Both the position numbers and the translations under genes were made by a program. DNA of 64,000 nt from CASICS01 sp045564455 (lineage in GTDB: Bacteria; Pseudomonadota; Gammaproteobacteria; Magnimaribacterales; AG-339-G14): the NCBI GenBank assembly GCA_045564455.1, contig JBJLHG010000002.1:620001-684000 (forward strand). The letters are read 5' to 3'. Each line of letters starts with the position of its first letter. Position 1 is the first letter of the stretch. The notes beneath the pieces were generated by a model. It did not search any database, was not told the DNA's origin, and was given only the letters and a program-made list of their open reading frames with translations. Below are positions 52,245 to 61,878 of the stretch, in pieces.

Positions 52245-53711
52245 ATGTTGTTACCAGAACAAGCATTGACCTTCGACGACTTACTTCTTGTCCCAGATTA
52301 CTCAGAAGTATTGCCCCACGAGGCAGATTTAACCACTAAATTAACGAAAAACATATCTTTAAAAATCCCAATTGTTTCAGCGGCTATGGATACAGTCACT
52401 GAATCTAGAATGGCTATTGCTTTAGCTGAACTCGGCGGTATAGGTATTATCCATAAAAATCTTTCAATCGAAGATCAAGCTCAAGAAGTCTTGGCTGTGA
52501 AAAAATTTGAAAGCGGTATCGTTAGAGATCCCATTACTATTTCTTCAGATAAAACCATTGGAGAGCTTACTAAATTAACTCAAGATTTAAATATTTCAGG
52601 AATGCCAGTAGTCGATGGCAGTGATTTGGTAGGAATTGTAACTTCTCGAGATTTTAGAAATGTATCAGACCTTTCAGCTAACGTGAGAACCATCATGACT
52701 CCTAAAGATAGGCTTATCACTGCTAAAGAAAATGAAGATTTAGATAGTATCAAAGGTTTGCTTTATCAAAACAGAATAGAAAAAATCTTATTGGTTGATG
52801 AAGCTTTCATGCTTAAAGGTTTAGTTACTTTAAAAGATATCAATAAAACCAAAGATTTTCCTTTAGCTTCAAAAGATATCGAAGGTAGATTGCTTAGTGG
52901 TGCAGCTATAGGCAATAGTCCTGACACAGAAGAAAGACTAGAAGCTCTAGTCCAAGCAGGTGTTGACGTTATTATCGTTGACAGTGCCCATGGACATTCA
53001 AAAGGAATCATTGATCGAGTTAAAGCAGTCAAAAAAACATATCCTGAACTCCAAGTAATCGCAGGAAATATTGCAACTGGAGAAGGAGCTATGGCTTTGG
53101 TTGAAGCTGGCGTTGATGCTGTGAAAATTGGAATAGGTCCAGGCTCAATTTGTACAACAAGAATAGTAACAGGGGTAGGAGTTCCTCAAATTACTGCTAT
53201 AGCCAATGTAGTTAAGGCGATAGGTAAAAAAGGGGTTCCAATTATAGCGGACGGTGGAATCAGATTTTCCGGTGATATTGCGAAAGCCATAGCTGCTGGA
53301 GCCGATACGGTAATGTTAGGTGGAATTTTAGCTGGAACTGAAGAAGCTCCTGGCCAAGTAGAGCTCTATCAAGGCAGAAGTTATAAATCTTATCGTGGTA
53401 TGGGATCTGTAGGAGCAATGTCAGGCGAAACCAGTTCTGGAGACCGATATTTTCAAGGCAATATTACTCAGTCAGATAAATTAGTTCCAGAAGGTATAGA
53501 AGGTAGAGTGCCTTATAAGGGGTTGGTTGAAACAACTTTATATCAGGCTTTAGGAGGCTTAAGACAAAGCATGGGCTATACCGGATCCAAAGATATTGCG
53601 ACCATGAAAACGAAACCTAAATTTATCCAAATTACTTCTTCAGGAATAACGGAAAGCCATGTCCACGATGTCAGCGTAACAAAAGAAGCGCCAAATTATC
53701 GAATGAGCTAA
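52245..53711 (+). CDS. guaB: inosine-5'-monophosphate dehydrogenase
   Basis: Oxidises IMP to XMP in GMP synthesis. The catalytic cysteine is in GPGSICTTRIVTGVGVPQ, and two CBS domains lie near 90-205 (DPITISSDKTIGELT, GIVTSRDFRN, RIEKILLV). The frame is open from 52176, but the ATG at 52245 gives the standard N-terminus (MLLPEQALTFDDLLLVPDYS) and 488 aa, the usual length. guaA follows after 1-4 bases. Confidence 0.97.
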   Translation: MLLPEQALTFDDLLLVPDYSEVLPHEADLTTKLTKNISLKIPIVSAAMDTVTESRMAIALAELGGIGIIHKNLSIEDQAQEVLAVKKFESGIVRDPITISSDKTIGELTKLTQDLNISGMPVVDGSDLVGIVTSRDFRNVSDLSANVRTIMTPKDRLITAKENEDLDSIKGLLYQNRIEKILLVDEAFMLKGLVTLKDINKTKDFPLASKDIEGRLLSGAAIGNSPDTEERLEALVQAGVDVIIVDSAHGHSKGIIDRVKAVKKTYPELQVIAGNIATGEGAMALVEAGVDAVKIGIGPGSICTTRIVTGVGVPQITAIANVVKAIGKKGVPIIADGGIRFSGDIAKAIAAGADTVMLGGILAGTEEAPGQVELYQGRSYKSYRGMGSVGAMSGETSSGDRYFQGNITQSDKLVPEGIEGRVPYKGLVETTLYQALGGLRQSMGYTGSKDIATMKTKPKFIQITSSGITESHVHDVSVTKEAPNYRMS

Positions 53712-53712
53712 A

Positions 53713-55275
53713 TTGGTGAAAGCGGGAATCACATCTGAAAAAATAATCATTCTCGACTTTGGCTCGCAATACACTCAACTCATTGCTCGACGCATAAGAG
53801 AGGCAGGCGTTTATTCTGAAATTTTGCCTCACGAGACTTCGTTAAAACAAATTACTGAAATCAATGCCTCTGGGGTCATCATGTCTGGTGGACCAGAGTC
53901 AGTTAATACTAAAAAAGCTCTTAAATTTGACCCAAAACTACTAGGCAGTGAGATCCCTGTTCTTGGTATTTGTTACGGCATGCAAACCATGGCAAAGCAT
54001 TTTGGCGGCATTGTTAGTTCTTCTGATAAAAGAGAATTTGGCAATGCAATTCTTAAAGTTAATAAAGGATCAATCTTTTCAGGTCTTTCAACAAAAACTA
54101 GTGAGTTAAATGTTTGGATGAGTCATGGTGACAAAGTTACTAAATTGCCAAAAGATTTTAAAAAAATAGGCTCTTCTAACAATAGTCCAATTGCTGCTTT
54201 TGAAAATATAAAACTAAAAAAATATGGTTTTCAATTTCATCCTGAAGTAACGCACACTAGTCAAGGTCAGAAAATCTTAAAAACTTTTGTTAAAGATATT
54301 TGTGGATGTAGTGGAAAATGGCGACCCAAAAATATTGTTGATTCGTTAGTCCAAGATATTAAGTCTCAAGTTGGAGACGAGAAAGTATTATTAGGAATCT
54401 CAGGTGGAGTCGATTCATCAGTAGTGGCTGCTTTGCTTTCAAAAGCAATAGGCAAAAACTTAGAGTGTATTTTTGTCGATAATGGCTTGCTCAGGAAGGG
54501 CGAAGCCGAACAGGTTAAAAAAGATCTTAAACGAGGATTGAAACTAAATATAAATTTTTCAGATAGTGAGAGGCTATTTCTTAAAAACTTAAAAGGGGAG
54601 TCTGATCCTGAAAAGAAAAGAAAAATAATTGGCAAAACTTTTATTGATGTGTTTTTAAAAGAAACTAAAAAACTAAAAAATATTTCATTCTTGGCTCAAG
54701 GCACAATCTATCCAGATGTTATTGAATCTTCGGGTATAAAAAATGGCAAGGCACACGTTATAAAGTCTCATCACAACGTTGGCGGCTTACCGTCTTATTT
54801 GAAATTACCTTTAGTCGAGCCATTAACTTCTTTATTTAAAGATGAGGTTAGAAAAATAGGAAAAGAACTTGGGCTTCCGGACTATTTAATCAAAAGGCAT
54901 CCTTTTCCAGGCCCTGGCTTGGCGGTCCGAACCTTGGGCGACATTACAAAAGAAAAATTAGAGATCTTAAAAGAGGCAGATCACATTTATATGGAAGAGT
55001 TGGTTAAACATAAGCTGTATGACAAAGTCAGCCAAGCTTTTGCCGTATTTTTACCGATAAAGAGTGTGGGCGTTGTTGGTGATGCCCGTCGTTACGAATA
55101 TGTCATAGCGTTAAGAGCAGCAGAAACCATAGACTTTATGACGGCTAGAGCAGCAAAACTTAATCATGACTTTCTCAATTTGGTATCAGATCGAATAATC
55201 AATGAGATATCAAAGGTTTCGAGAGTGGTTTATGATATTTCCAGCAAACCGCCCGCAACTATTGAGTGGGAATGA
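53713..55275 (+). CDS. guaA: GMP synthase (glutamine-hydrolysing)
   Basis: Aminates XMP to GMP. The N-terminal class I amidotransferase has the nucleophile Cys in LGICYGMQTM near 84 and the His-Glu pair in FQFHPEVTHT. The ATP pyrophosphatase P-loop is GISGGVDSSVVAALL near 227-241, followed by the C-terminal dimerisation domain ending PPATIEWE. Length 520 aa (525 in Escherichia coli). The start is TTG at 53713, or GTG at 53716; no ATG is available. Forms an operon with guaB. Confidence 0.97.
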   Translation: MVKAGITSEKIIILDFGSQYTQLIARRIREAGVYSEILPHETSLKQITEINASGVIMSGGPESVNTKKALKFDPKLLGSEIPVLGICYGMQTMAKHFGGIVSSSDKREFGNAILKVNKGSIFSGLSTKTSELNVWMSHGDKVTKLPKDFKKIGSSNNSPIAAFENIKLKKYGFQFHPEVTHTSQGQKILKTFVKDICGCSGKWRPKNIVDSLVQDIKSQVGDEKVLLGISGGVDSSVVAALLSKAIGKNLECIFVDNGLLRKGEAEQVKKDLKRGLKLNINFSDSERLFLKNLKGESDPEKKRKIIGKTFIDVFLKETKKLKNISFLAQGTIYPDVIESSGIKNGKAHVIKSHHNVGGLPSYLKLPLVEPLTSLFKDEVRKIGKELGLPDYLIKRHPFPGPGLAVRTLGDITKEKLEILKEADHIYMEELVKHKLYDKVSQAFAVFLPIKSVGVVGDARRYEYVIALRAAETIDFMTARAAKLNHDFLNLVSDRIINEISKVSRVVYDISSKPPATIEWE

Positions 55276-55299
55276 GAAGTTACAAAGTTAAAAAAATAA

Positions 55300-55974
55300 A
55301 TGACTAAAAAAATACATTTTTACTTCGATTTTATATCTCCTTATTCATATTTTGCATGGTTAAAACTTCCTGGTTTAGCTAAAAAATACAATCGTGAAAT
55401 CGAAGCACATCCAGTTGTTTTTGGAAAATTATTAGATAAATGGGGGCAACTAGGACCAGCTGAGATTCCACCTAAACAAAATTGGCTCAATCAGTATTGT
55501 TTGAGATATGCAGCTCTAAATGGATTTGAATATAATCCACCAAAAGAACACCCCTTTAATCCTTTGGCTGCTCTAAGAATGTCGTTAAAGGAAGTCAGTG
55601 GTATTGATCAACTTAGAGTAATAGATGCATTGTTCAAAGGTGGCTGGAGTCAGGGTGCAGATCTAGGAGATTTGTCTGTTTTGATTTCCTTGTTAACAGA
55701 TCAAGCCATTAATGGAGAAATTCTTAGTCTACAAATTTCTGAATCAGACGCAAAAAATTTACTAATCAATGAGACTAATAATGCCATTGAGAAGGGAGTT
55801 TTTGGCGTTCCAACAATAATAATTGATGATAATTTGTTTTGGGGCAATGACCAGATGAATCATATCGAACTATTGCTAGACGGCAAAGATCCTTTGGGTA
55901 AAGCAAAACTTAATCAAGAAGAGCGCCCAAGAGCAATTGATCGTAAAGCTTTCAAAAAGCAAGATAAAGGGTGA
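55300..55974 (+). CDS. DsbA-fold 2-hydroxychromene-2-carboxylate isomerase-like protein (second copy)
   Basis: A 224-aa relative of the protein at 46627-47220, again of the HCCA isomerase / GST kappa group: IHFYFDFISPYSYFAWLKL at 5-23 with the catalytic Ser in SPYSYF, and EKGVFGVPTIIIDDNLFWGND near 171-191. It has an extra charged C-terminal tail (ERPRAIDRKAFKKQDKG). The substrate is unknown. It lies 24 bases after guaA with the same orientation, so it may share the transcript without functional connection. Confidence 0.86.
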   Translation: MTKKIHFYFDFISPYSYFAWLKLPGLAKKYNREIEAHPVVFGKLLDKWGQLGPAEIPPKQNWLNQYCLRYAALNGFEYNPPKEHPFNPLAALRMSLKEVSGIDQLRVIDALFKGGWSQGADLGDLSVLISLLTDQAINGEILSLQISESDAKNLLINETNNAIEKGVFGVPTIIIDDNLFWGNDQMNHIELLLDGKDPLGKAKLNQEERPRAIDRKAFKKQDKG

Positions 55975-55994
55975 CTTGCAAACCGTAAACTTTA

Positions 55995-56759
55995 TTAACG
56001 CTTGAAATCATTTGAATTTTTTAGCATGTGCGCCGGTCCATGATTAAGATTAATGGCTGCATTCTCTCCGTACAGCATCTCTTTTTGATAGCCAAAGTTT
56101 TTTCTGCTTTTCGCAAGAGGTGCCAATTCTTCTGCTTTTTTTAGCGCTTCTTCTTGTAACCTTTCTAAAGAACTCACACCCTGAATAATACCGCCCTCCA
56201 AAGCCTTTAAACCAGTCCATCTCTTGGATAGCTGAACAGTTTCAAAAAAAGTATTTGCAGGAACTTTATGCTTAAACAATGCTAGCTCAGGTCTCGGGAT
56301 TGATAGACCAAGTTGCATTTCATTTGCGCAGAGAAATCCTCGATCTTCTCTCATGATTCTTACGTCATGGGAAAGGGCAAACATAAAGCCTGCTCCAAAA
56401 GCATGCCCGTTGATAGCGCACACAGTTGGAATGGGCAATGTGATAAATCTTCCCATTAAATACATGAATTCTTCTCCGAATACTTCCTTGTCTCCTCCTT
56501 CAGGGTGATTTTCAGGAGCTTGCATCCAATCAAGATCTAGGCCATTTGAAAAAAACTTTGGATTTGTTGAAGAAGTAATTAATGCTCCAGGACCTTCATC
56601 ATTTTCGATTTCATCTAAAGCTTTGGAAATTTCCCTTACAAATGTGGTATTCCAACGATTTTCTTCAGCATCCATAGTTAAAAGATAAATAGACTCCTTT
56701 TTTTCTAGTTGTATCACAATTCCTCTGTATATAAGTTCAACATCAAAATCACTATACAC
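55995..56759 (-). CDS. enoyl-CoA hydratase/isomerase family protein, isomerase-like
   Basis: Crotonase-fold protein of 254 aa. The oxyanion-hole segments SNGLDLDWM near 70-78 and NGHAFGAGFMFALSHDVRIM near 118-137 are clear. The Glu that follows the second hole in true hydratases is missing (AGFMFALS), while the later Glu is kept in CANEMQLGL. This pattern, and the SHDVRIMREDRGFL stretch, resembles plant-type Delta3,Delta2-enoyl-CoA isomerases. A double-bond isomerase is therefore more likely than a hydratase. Confidence 0.82.
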   Translation of the reverse strand: MYSDFDVELIYRGIVIQLEKKESIYLLTMDAEENRWNTTFVREISKALDEIENDEGPGALITSSTNPKFFSNGLDLDWMQAPENHPEGGDKEVFGEEFMYLMGRFITLPIPTVCAINGHAFGAGFMFALSHDVRIMREDRGFLCANEMQLGLSIPRPELALFKHKVPANTFFETVQLSKRWTGLKALEGGIIQGVSSLERLQEEALKKAEELAPLAKSRKNFGYQKEMLYGENAAINLNHGPAHMLKNSNDFKR

Positions 56760-56874
56760 AAAAAAAATTCTTGTTACAGCGCCTCTAAATAAGAAATATC
56801 TCTTAACAACTTGTTATATGGATAACAGCATCGTAAGGTGTTTGAGTGACTAAACTATATCTCATGGAATAAAT

Positions 56875-57879
56875 ATGGATCCATTATCTCAAGGAACAGT
56901 TGGTGCAGCTTTTGCACAATCTTCTGCCAATAAGAATAATATTCTTAAGATAGGGATTATTGGTTTTCTTGCTGGATTAGCACCTGACTTAGATGTCTTG
57001 ATTCAGTCATCCACTGATCCAATTTTATTTCTCGAATATCATAGGCAGTTCTCTCACTCACTTTTTTTTATTCCTTTTGGCGCATTGATTGTTGCATTGT
57101 TTGTCTTCCCATTAGTTAAGAAATCAATGAGCTTCAAGACTGTCTACATAGCAAGTTTCCTTGGATATGCTACACACGGATTACTTGATGCCTGTACCTC
57201 ATACGGAACTCTACTTTTTTGGCCGTTTTCAAATGAGCGAATAACTTGGAATAATATTTCTATAGTTGATCCTCTATTTACAATTCCTGCTTTAATTTTT
57301 GTTTTAGCTGCAATAAAAACCAAAAAAAGAATTTATAGTTTTTTTTCAATTGGATGGATTATTTTTTATCTTTCTTTAGGTTTTGTTCAATATGAAAGAG
57401 CTTTATTAAAAGCGAATGATCTAGCTGAATCAAGAGGGCATAATCCTGAGCGTCTAAGTCTTAAGCCATCATTTGGAAATTTAATTTTATGGAAGTCTAT
57501 TTATCAACACGACCAAACTTTTTATGTGGATGCAATCAGGACAGTTCTATCATCAACCGCGTGTTTAGGAGAAAGTATTGATATTTTTGACTATCAGCAA
57601 CATTTACCAGGTCTTGATAAAGAGAGTCAGCAGGCTGAGGATATTGAAAGATTTAGATGGTTTTCTCAAGATTATTTGGGGTTTGATGAGGAAAAAAATC
57701 TTGTGACAGACGTGCGTTACTCAATGTTGCCAAATCAAATTGAGCCGATGTGGGGGCTGGTCATTAACGATCAGCAAGACACTAATCAACATGCAATTTG
57801 GTGGGCAGGCCGTGATTTAGATCAAAGACAGTGGGACACATTTATAGAGATGTTGAGTGGAAAGGAATGCAAAGAATAG
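56875..57879 (+). CDS. YdjM-like inner-membrane metal-dependent hydrolase (DUF457 family)
   Basis: A 334-aa membrane protein. The family start MDPLSQGTVGAAFAQ, then GFLAGLAPDLDVLIQSSTDP and YHRQFSHSLFFIPFG carry the conserved Asp and His residues; HGLLDACTSYGT and SIVDPLFTIPALI follow. Several helices occupy about 25-170, and the C-terminal 160 residues are soluble. Related proteins include the LexA-regulated YdjM of Escherichia coli; biochemical function is unproven. No LexA box is visible in the 115-base upstream gap, which otherwise shows no recognisable feature. Confidence 0.82.
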   Translation: MDPLSQGTVGAAFAQSSANKNNILKIGIIGFLAGLAPDLDVLIQSSTDPILFLEYHRQFSHSLFFIPFGALIVALFVFPLVKKSMSFKTVYIASFLGYATHGLLDACTSYGTLLFWPFSNERITWNNISIVDPLFTIPALIFVLAAIKTKKRIYSFFSIGWIIFYLSLGFVQYERALLKANDLAESRGHNPERLSLKPSFGNLILWKSIYQHDQTFYVDAIRTVLSSTACLGESIDIFDYQQHLPGLDKESQQAEDIERFRWFSQDYLGFDEEKNLVTDVRYSMLPNQIEPMWGLVINDQQDTNQHAIWWAGRDLDQRQWDTFIEMLSGKECKE

Positions 57880-57928
57880 AGTAGTTTTTGTATTAGTTTT
57901 TCCTCTTAAAATTATCAAAGATAAAGAA

Positions 57929-58837
57929 TTAATTAAAAGATTTTGCTACTAAGAAATGCTCAAGATTGAATATTTGATTCTCAGGCAGATTCCTTCCAAC
58001 AGGATTAAAATAAAGAGAGTTTAAATCTTTTAAAGTTACGTCCTCTTCAACAGAAAAACCATTTTGTAAAAATAAGCTTCCCATTTCTTCAGGAGAGTAT
58101 AAAGATATCCATGGTTCTCCGGCTTTCGCTGTTAAGTTCATTATTAATTCAGCTTTATTTTTAGGTTTTGGGTAACCTTCTCCGAAGCAAGCTTCCGGCT
58201 TCTTAATAAGAAGTTCATCAACGTAAGAAATAAAAAAAGTTGAATTAGATTCATGAATAAGTGATGAAACTTCTTTAACCGTAGAAATCAGAGCCTCTTT
58301 ACTAATATATTGCGAGACGCCTTCAAGGGTAAAGATAGTTGATTTGTTTTGATCGAAACCAGCCTCTATAAGCTGCTTTGAGAACGACTGATGATTAAAA
58401 TCAACAGATACATAATTTACTATTTCTTTATTTAATATCTCTTTTGGGAGTTTGGAGAGCTTCTTCTTCTGAACTTCTGGTTGGTCAACCTCAAAAATTT
58501 TTAGTGAAGACGAAAGGTTAAGTCGATGGGGTCTCGAGTCATATCCAGCTCCCAGAATGACATATTGCTTGACTTCATTAGCTGCACTTTTTTCAATCAA
58601 ATCATCTATAAAGCGAGTGCGTGAAATGACGTGTTCATGAAAACCTGGCGCTATTTTTTGACCCAGCCAAACATTGAGGCTATGACCCATTAATTTAATT
58701 ATTCCAGCTCCTTTAACAAATCTTTTTGCATATGGATCATTTATGACTCGTTTGTCAGGTTTAGCGATTGTTTCAATTAAGCGCTGTTTGGCTACTCCTT
58801 CGGCTGTAGCGTCCTTTCTTTTTATTGATTTACTCAT
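57929..58837 (-). CDS. class I SAM-dependent methyltransferase (leucine carboxyl methyltransferase-like)
   Basis: A 302-aa methyltransferase of the Ppm1/TIGR00027 group. It has GVAKQRLIETIAKPDKRVIN near the N-terminus, the arginine-containing SRTRFIDDLI, and the SAM motif YVILGAGYDSRPHRL near 92-106 followed by acidic FEVDQPEVQ. TIFTLEGVSQYIS and the C-terminal LYFNPVGR complete the pattern. Bacterial members methylate small molecules or modify polyketide-like products; the substrate here is unknown. Convergent with the YdjM-like gene (49-base gap). Confidence 0.83.
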   Translation of the reverse strand: MSKSIKRKDATAEGVAKQRLIETIAKPDKRVINDPYAKRFVKGAGIIKLMGHSLNVWLGQKIAPGFHEHVISRTRFIDDLIEKSAANEVKQYVILGAGYDSRPHRLNLSSSLKIFEVDQPEVQKKKLSKLPKEILNKEIVNYVSVDFNHQSFSKQLIEAGFDQNKSTIFTLEGVSQYISKEALISTVKEVSSLIHESNSTFFISYVDELLIKKPEACFGEGYPKPKNKAELIMNLTAKAGEPWISLYSPEEMGSLFLQNGFSVEEDVTLKDLNSLYFNPVGRNLPENQIFNLEHFLVAKSFN

Positions 58838-58901
58838 GAATTGGAATTATTTAAATTTAAAGTGAAAATGATACAGTAAGAAATTAATTAAAAAAATAGA
58901 T

Positions 58902-59882
58902 ATGGAGTATAGAAATTTTAAACCTTTTGGAAACATAAGCGCTCTTAGTTTAGGCGGAGGTGGTATAGGAAATGTTTGGGGAGAGACTACAAGATCAGAG
59001 AGCATTTCCACAGTCAATTTAGCAATTGAGTCAGGTATTAATCATCTTGATATGGCTCCCATGTATGGCAAGGGAGAGGCAGAGAAAGTTGTCGGCGAAG
59101 CGTTAAAAGGAAAAAATCACTCAACGCTTAGTATAACTACAAAGTGTAGACTGGGAACTCTTCCAGATTCAAAGGTTTACCAAAAACTTAATGATTCGCT
59201 TTCTAGAAGTTTAGAGAGAATGAAGGTTGAGAAAGTTAATCTATTTCTTTTACATTCTCAACTGATTGAAGATGACTATCAACTTCCATTGTTAAATGAA
59301 TATAGAGCTACAAATGCTACAACACTCTCGTGTTATTACGAATCAGTAATACCGGCTTTTGAAAAATTAAAAAAAGAAGGAAAAATTGATCACTGGGGTA
59401 TTGGACTTGGTCAAGAAGAAGCTCTTATTAAAGCTATAAATCATGAACAGCCACCAGAAGCCATGCAATGTGCAGCTAATGTTTTAAACTCCATCGGAGC
59501 CATCGGATACATCAGTAAAAAGCCTGATCCCAATAAAGTGCTAAGAGAGTGTCAAAAAAAAGATATACCAATTTTAGCTATAAGAGCAGTCCAAGCGGGA
59601 GCGTTGACTTCTTACATGGATAGGGAGCCGCATCCTTCGGGAATGGATAAAGCTGATTTTGATGATTTTGAAAAAGCTTTGCCTTTTAGAGAGCTTGCTG
59701 AAGATTGGGGTGAAACACCTGCATCTCTAGCTCATAGATATGCGTTGAGCATTAAAAAAGTAAGTTCTGTAATCTTAGGAATCAAAAATAGAAAAGAACT
59801 GCAGGAATGTCTCAACGCAGAAAATAAAGAAAAACTTAACTCTGATCAAATGAAAACTTTACAAAATCTTTTTAAAGAATAA
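58902..59882 (+). CDS. aldo/keto reductase
   Basis: TIM-barrel NAD(P)-dependent reductase of 326 aa. The tetrad is visible: Asp and Tyr in LDMAPMYGKGEAE near 49-61, Lys in TTKCRLG and His in FLLHSQ near 116-121. VSSVILGIKNRKELQE at the C-terminus is the cofactor-binding end. It resembles the D-threo-aldose/L-fucose dehydrogenase-like branch, with an unknown sugar or aldehyde substrate. The gap to the next gene holds a 13-base direct repeat. Confidence 0.87.
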   Translation: MEYRNFKPFGNISALSLGGGGIGNVWGETTRSESISTVNLAIESGINHLDMAPMYGKGEAEKVVGEALKGKNHSTLSITTKCRLGTLPDSKVYQKLNDSLSRSLERMKVEKVNLFLLHSQLIEDDYQLPLLNEYRATNATTLSCYYESVIPAFEKLKKEGKIDHWGIGLGQEEALIKAINHEQPPEAMQCAANVLNSIGAIGYISKKPDPNKVLRECQKKDIPILAIRAVQAGALTSYMDREPHPSGMDKADFDDFEKALPFRELAEDWGETPASLAHRYALSIKKVSSVILGIKNRKELQECLNAENKEKLNSDQMKTLQNLFKE

Positions 59883-59912
59883 ATTTAAGACGTTTTAAAT
59901 AAATTTAAGACG
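59880..59912 (+). repeat. 13-base tandem direct repeat after the aldo/keto reductase gene
   Basis: TAAATTTAAGACG occurs at 59880-59892 and 59900-59912, with a period of exactly 20 bases; the first copy contains the stop codon of the aldo/keto reductase. Nothing similar is evident in neighbouring gaps. It may be a local duplication or a pair of binding sites two helical turns apart. Confidence 0.6.
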
Positions 59913-59959
59913 CTTGGACTTTTTTTTAAAGCAATATGGTTTTTGGGTAAGATATTCAA

Positions 59960-61858
59960 ATGAGAAATAATAATATGCATGATTTTGTAATTAGAAATGG
60001 AAAAATTATAGACGGATCTGGAAAAAAACCATTCATTGGCGACATTGCTATTGATGATGAAAAAATTTCACTAGTAGGGTTTGTAGCAAATTCAGGTAAA
60101 AAGGAAATTGATGCTAAAGGTAATATAGTTACGCCTGGATGGGTTGATATTCATACACATTACGATGGCCAGGTATGTTGGGATCCATACTTAACACCTT
60201 CCAGTTGGCATGGAGTAACGACTGCCGTTATGGGGAATTGTGGAGTTGGGTTTGCACCAGTCAAACCTGGCGATGAAAATTTTTTAATTCAATTGATGGA
60301 AGGTGTGGAAGACATTCCGGGCGCTGCTCTGCATGAAGGCATTGAGTGGGACTGGGAAACTTTCCCTGAGTTTTTAGATGCAATCGATAAGAAAGAATTT
60401 GTTATGGATTTAGGTTTCATGATTGGTCATGGACCTTTAAGAAGTTATGTGATGGGTCACGAAAGATGTCAAAACCAAGTTGATGCCTCTGATAAAGAGA
60501 TTAATAAAATGTCAGAGCTTGTAACAGAAGCTATTAATGCAGGTGCTTTAGGCTTCAGTACTTCAAGAACTATTTTGCATAGAGATATTTATGGAAAATA
60601 TGTTCCAGGAACTGAAGCTAGTTCTGAAGAAATGAAAGCTCTGGCTTTTGGTATAGATAAGGCTGGCGAAGGTACTTTGGAAATAACATCAGACTGGTTG
60701 GACGAAGAAATAGAAATGTCTTGGATGAAAGAATATGTCGATAAAAGTGACTGTGGTTTGACTTTCTTGCAAACGAGCGGAGATGCAGCTAAAACAATTT
60801 TATATGCAGAAGAACACTATCTTAAAGGTAAAAATATCCGCCCTCAATTTCCTGGAAGAAATGTAGGTCTAATGTTTGGTCTTGAAAGCTCTTTGAATCC
60901 CTTCGTTCAATATCCTGCTTATAAAGAGATTTCAAATTTACCGCTAGATAAAAAATTTGAAATTATGAAGAATCCTGATTTTAAAAAAATGCTATTAAGT
61001 CAAGAACCTGATTTTGAATCAGAGATAGAAAAAAAACTTGCTGATAAAAGTAATACTAAAACCAGAGAAGAAATAACAAAGGATGTTCAACTTCCAACTA
61101 AGCTTACTGCTAATTATAAAACTCAATTTATCTTAGGGACTCCTCCAAATTATGAACCTAAGAAAGAAGATAGTATTGCAGCAATATCTTTAACAAAGGG
61201 GATCTCAGAACTTGAGGTAATGTACGATGAAATGATGAAAAATAATGGCACAAACCTTATCTATGCAGCCTTTACTCCATATGAAAGTTATAAACTTAAT
61301 TTTGTCGAACAAGCATATGGTCTTAAGTCTTCTGTTGCTGGTGGGAGTGATGGAGGAGCACATTGTGGTCTAATTTGCGATGCAAGTATGCCAACAACAA
61401 ACTTATCTCACTGGGCAAGAGACCGAGAGGCTGGTAAGAAATTTCCTCTTGAGATGTTAGTTAAAAAACAAACAAAAGATACTGCTGAAACTTTTGGCTT
61501 ATTTGATCGCGGTGAAATCAAACCAGGTATGTTAGCTGATATTAATATCGTCGATTTTGATGAGTTAAATGTGAGTCATCCTAAAATGATTCATGATTTG
61601 CCTTTAGGAGGAAAACGTTTAGTTCAAAATGCTACAGGTTATATAGCAACTATCAAAAGAGGTCATATAGTAAGTGAGAATGGAACTGCAACTGGAACTC
61701 TTCCTGGAAACTTAATTAGAGGAAAACAAATTTCTGAAGTTAAATCAGAAATTTCAAAAGTCTCTCTTTTTGACAGAACCTTTAGATTATTTTTTCTAAA
61801 AATCTATAAAATTTACTGGAGTTTAAGCAAGAAAAAAATTAAAACAACGATGGTTTAA
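59960..61858 (+). CDS. amidohydrolase family protein, N-acyl-D-amino-acid deacylase-like
   Basis: Metal-dependent amidohydrolase of 632 aa. The first metal pair is HTH in GWVDIHTHYDGQ near 75-86, MGNCGVGFAPV follows, and GHGPLRSYVMGHE and VAGGSDGGAHCG carry further metal-site His and Asp residues. The closing LADINIVDFDELN is the beta-sandwich return. It matches the D-aminoacylase branch but is longer than usual, ending in a basic, hydrophobic tail (about 605-632) that may touch the membrane. M6 (MHDFVIRNGKIIDG) is an alternative start and gives the family's common N-terminus. Substrate not established. Confidence 0.82.
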   Translation: MRNNNMHDFVIRNGKIIDGSGKKPFIGDIAIDDEKISLVGFVANSGKKEIDAKGNIVTPGWVDIHTHYDGQVCWDPYLTPSSWHGVTTAVMGNCGVGFAPVKPGDENFLIQLMEGVEDIPGAALHEGIEWDWETFPEFLDAIDKKEFVMDLGFMIGHGPLRSYVMGHERCQNQVDASDKEINKMSELVTEAINAGALGFSTSRTILHRDIYGKYVPGTEASSEEMKALAFGIDKAGEGTLEITSDWLDEEIEMSWMKEYVDKSDCGLTFLQTSGDAAKTILYAEEHYLKGKNIRPQFPGRNVGLMFGLESSLNPFVQYPAYKEISNLPLDKKFEIMKNPDFKKMLLSQEPDFESEIEKKLADKSNTKTREEITKDVQLPTKLTANYKTQFILGTPPNYEPKKEDSIAAISLTKGISELEVMYDEMMKNNGTNLIYAAFTPYESYKLNFVEQAYGLKSSVAGGSDGGAHCGLICDASMPTTNLSHWARDREAGKKFPLEMLVKKQTKDTAETFGLFDRGEIKPGMLADINIVDFDELNVSHPKMIHDLPLGGKRLVQNATGYIATIKRGHIVSENGTATGTLPGNLIRGKQISEVKSEISKVSLFDRTFRLFFLKIYKIYWSLSKKKIKTTMV

Positions 61859-61878
61859 TTTTTTTAAAACTATTTTTT

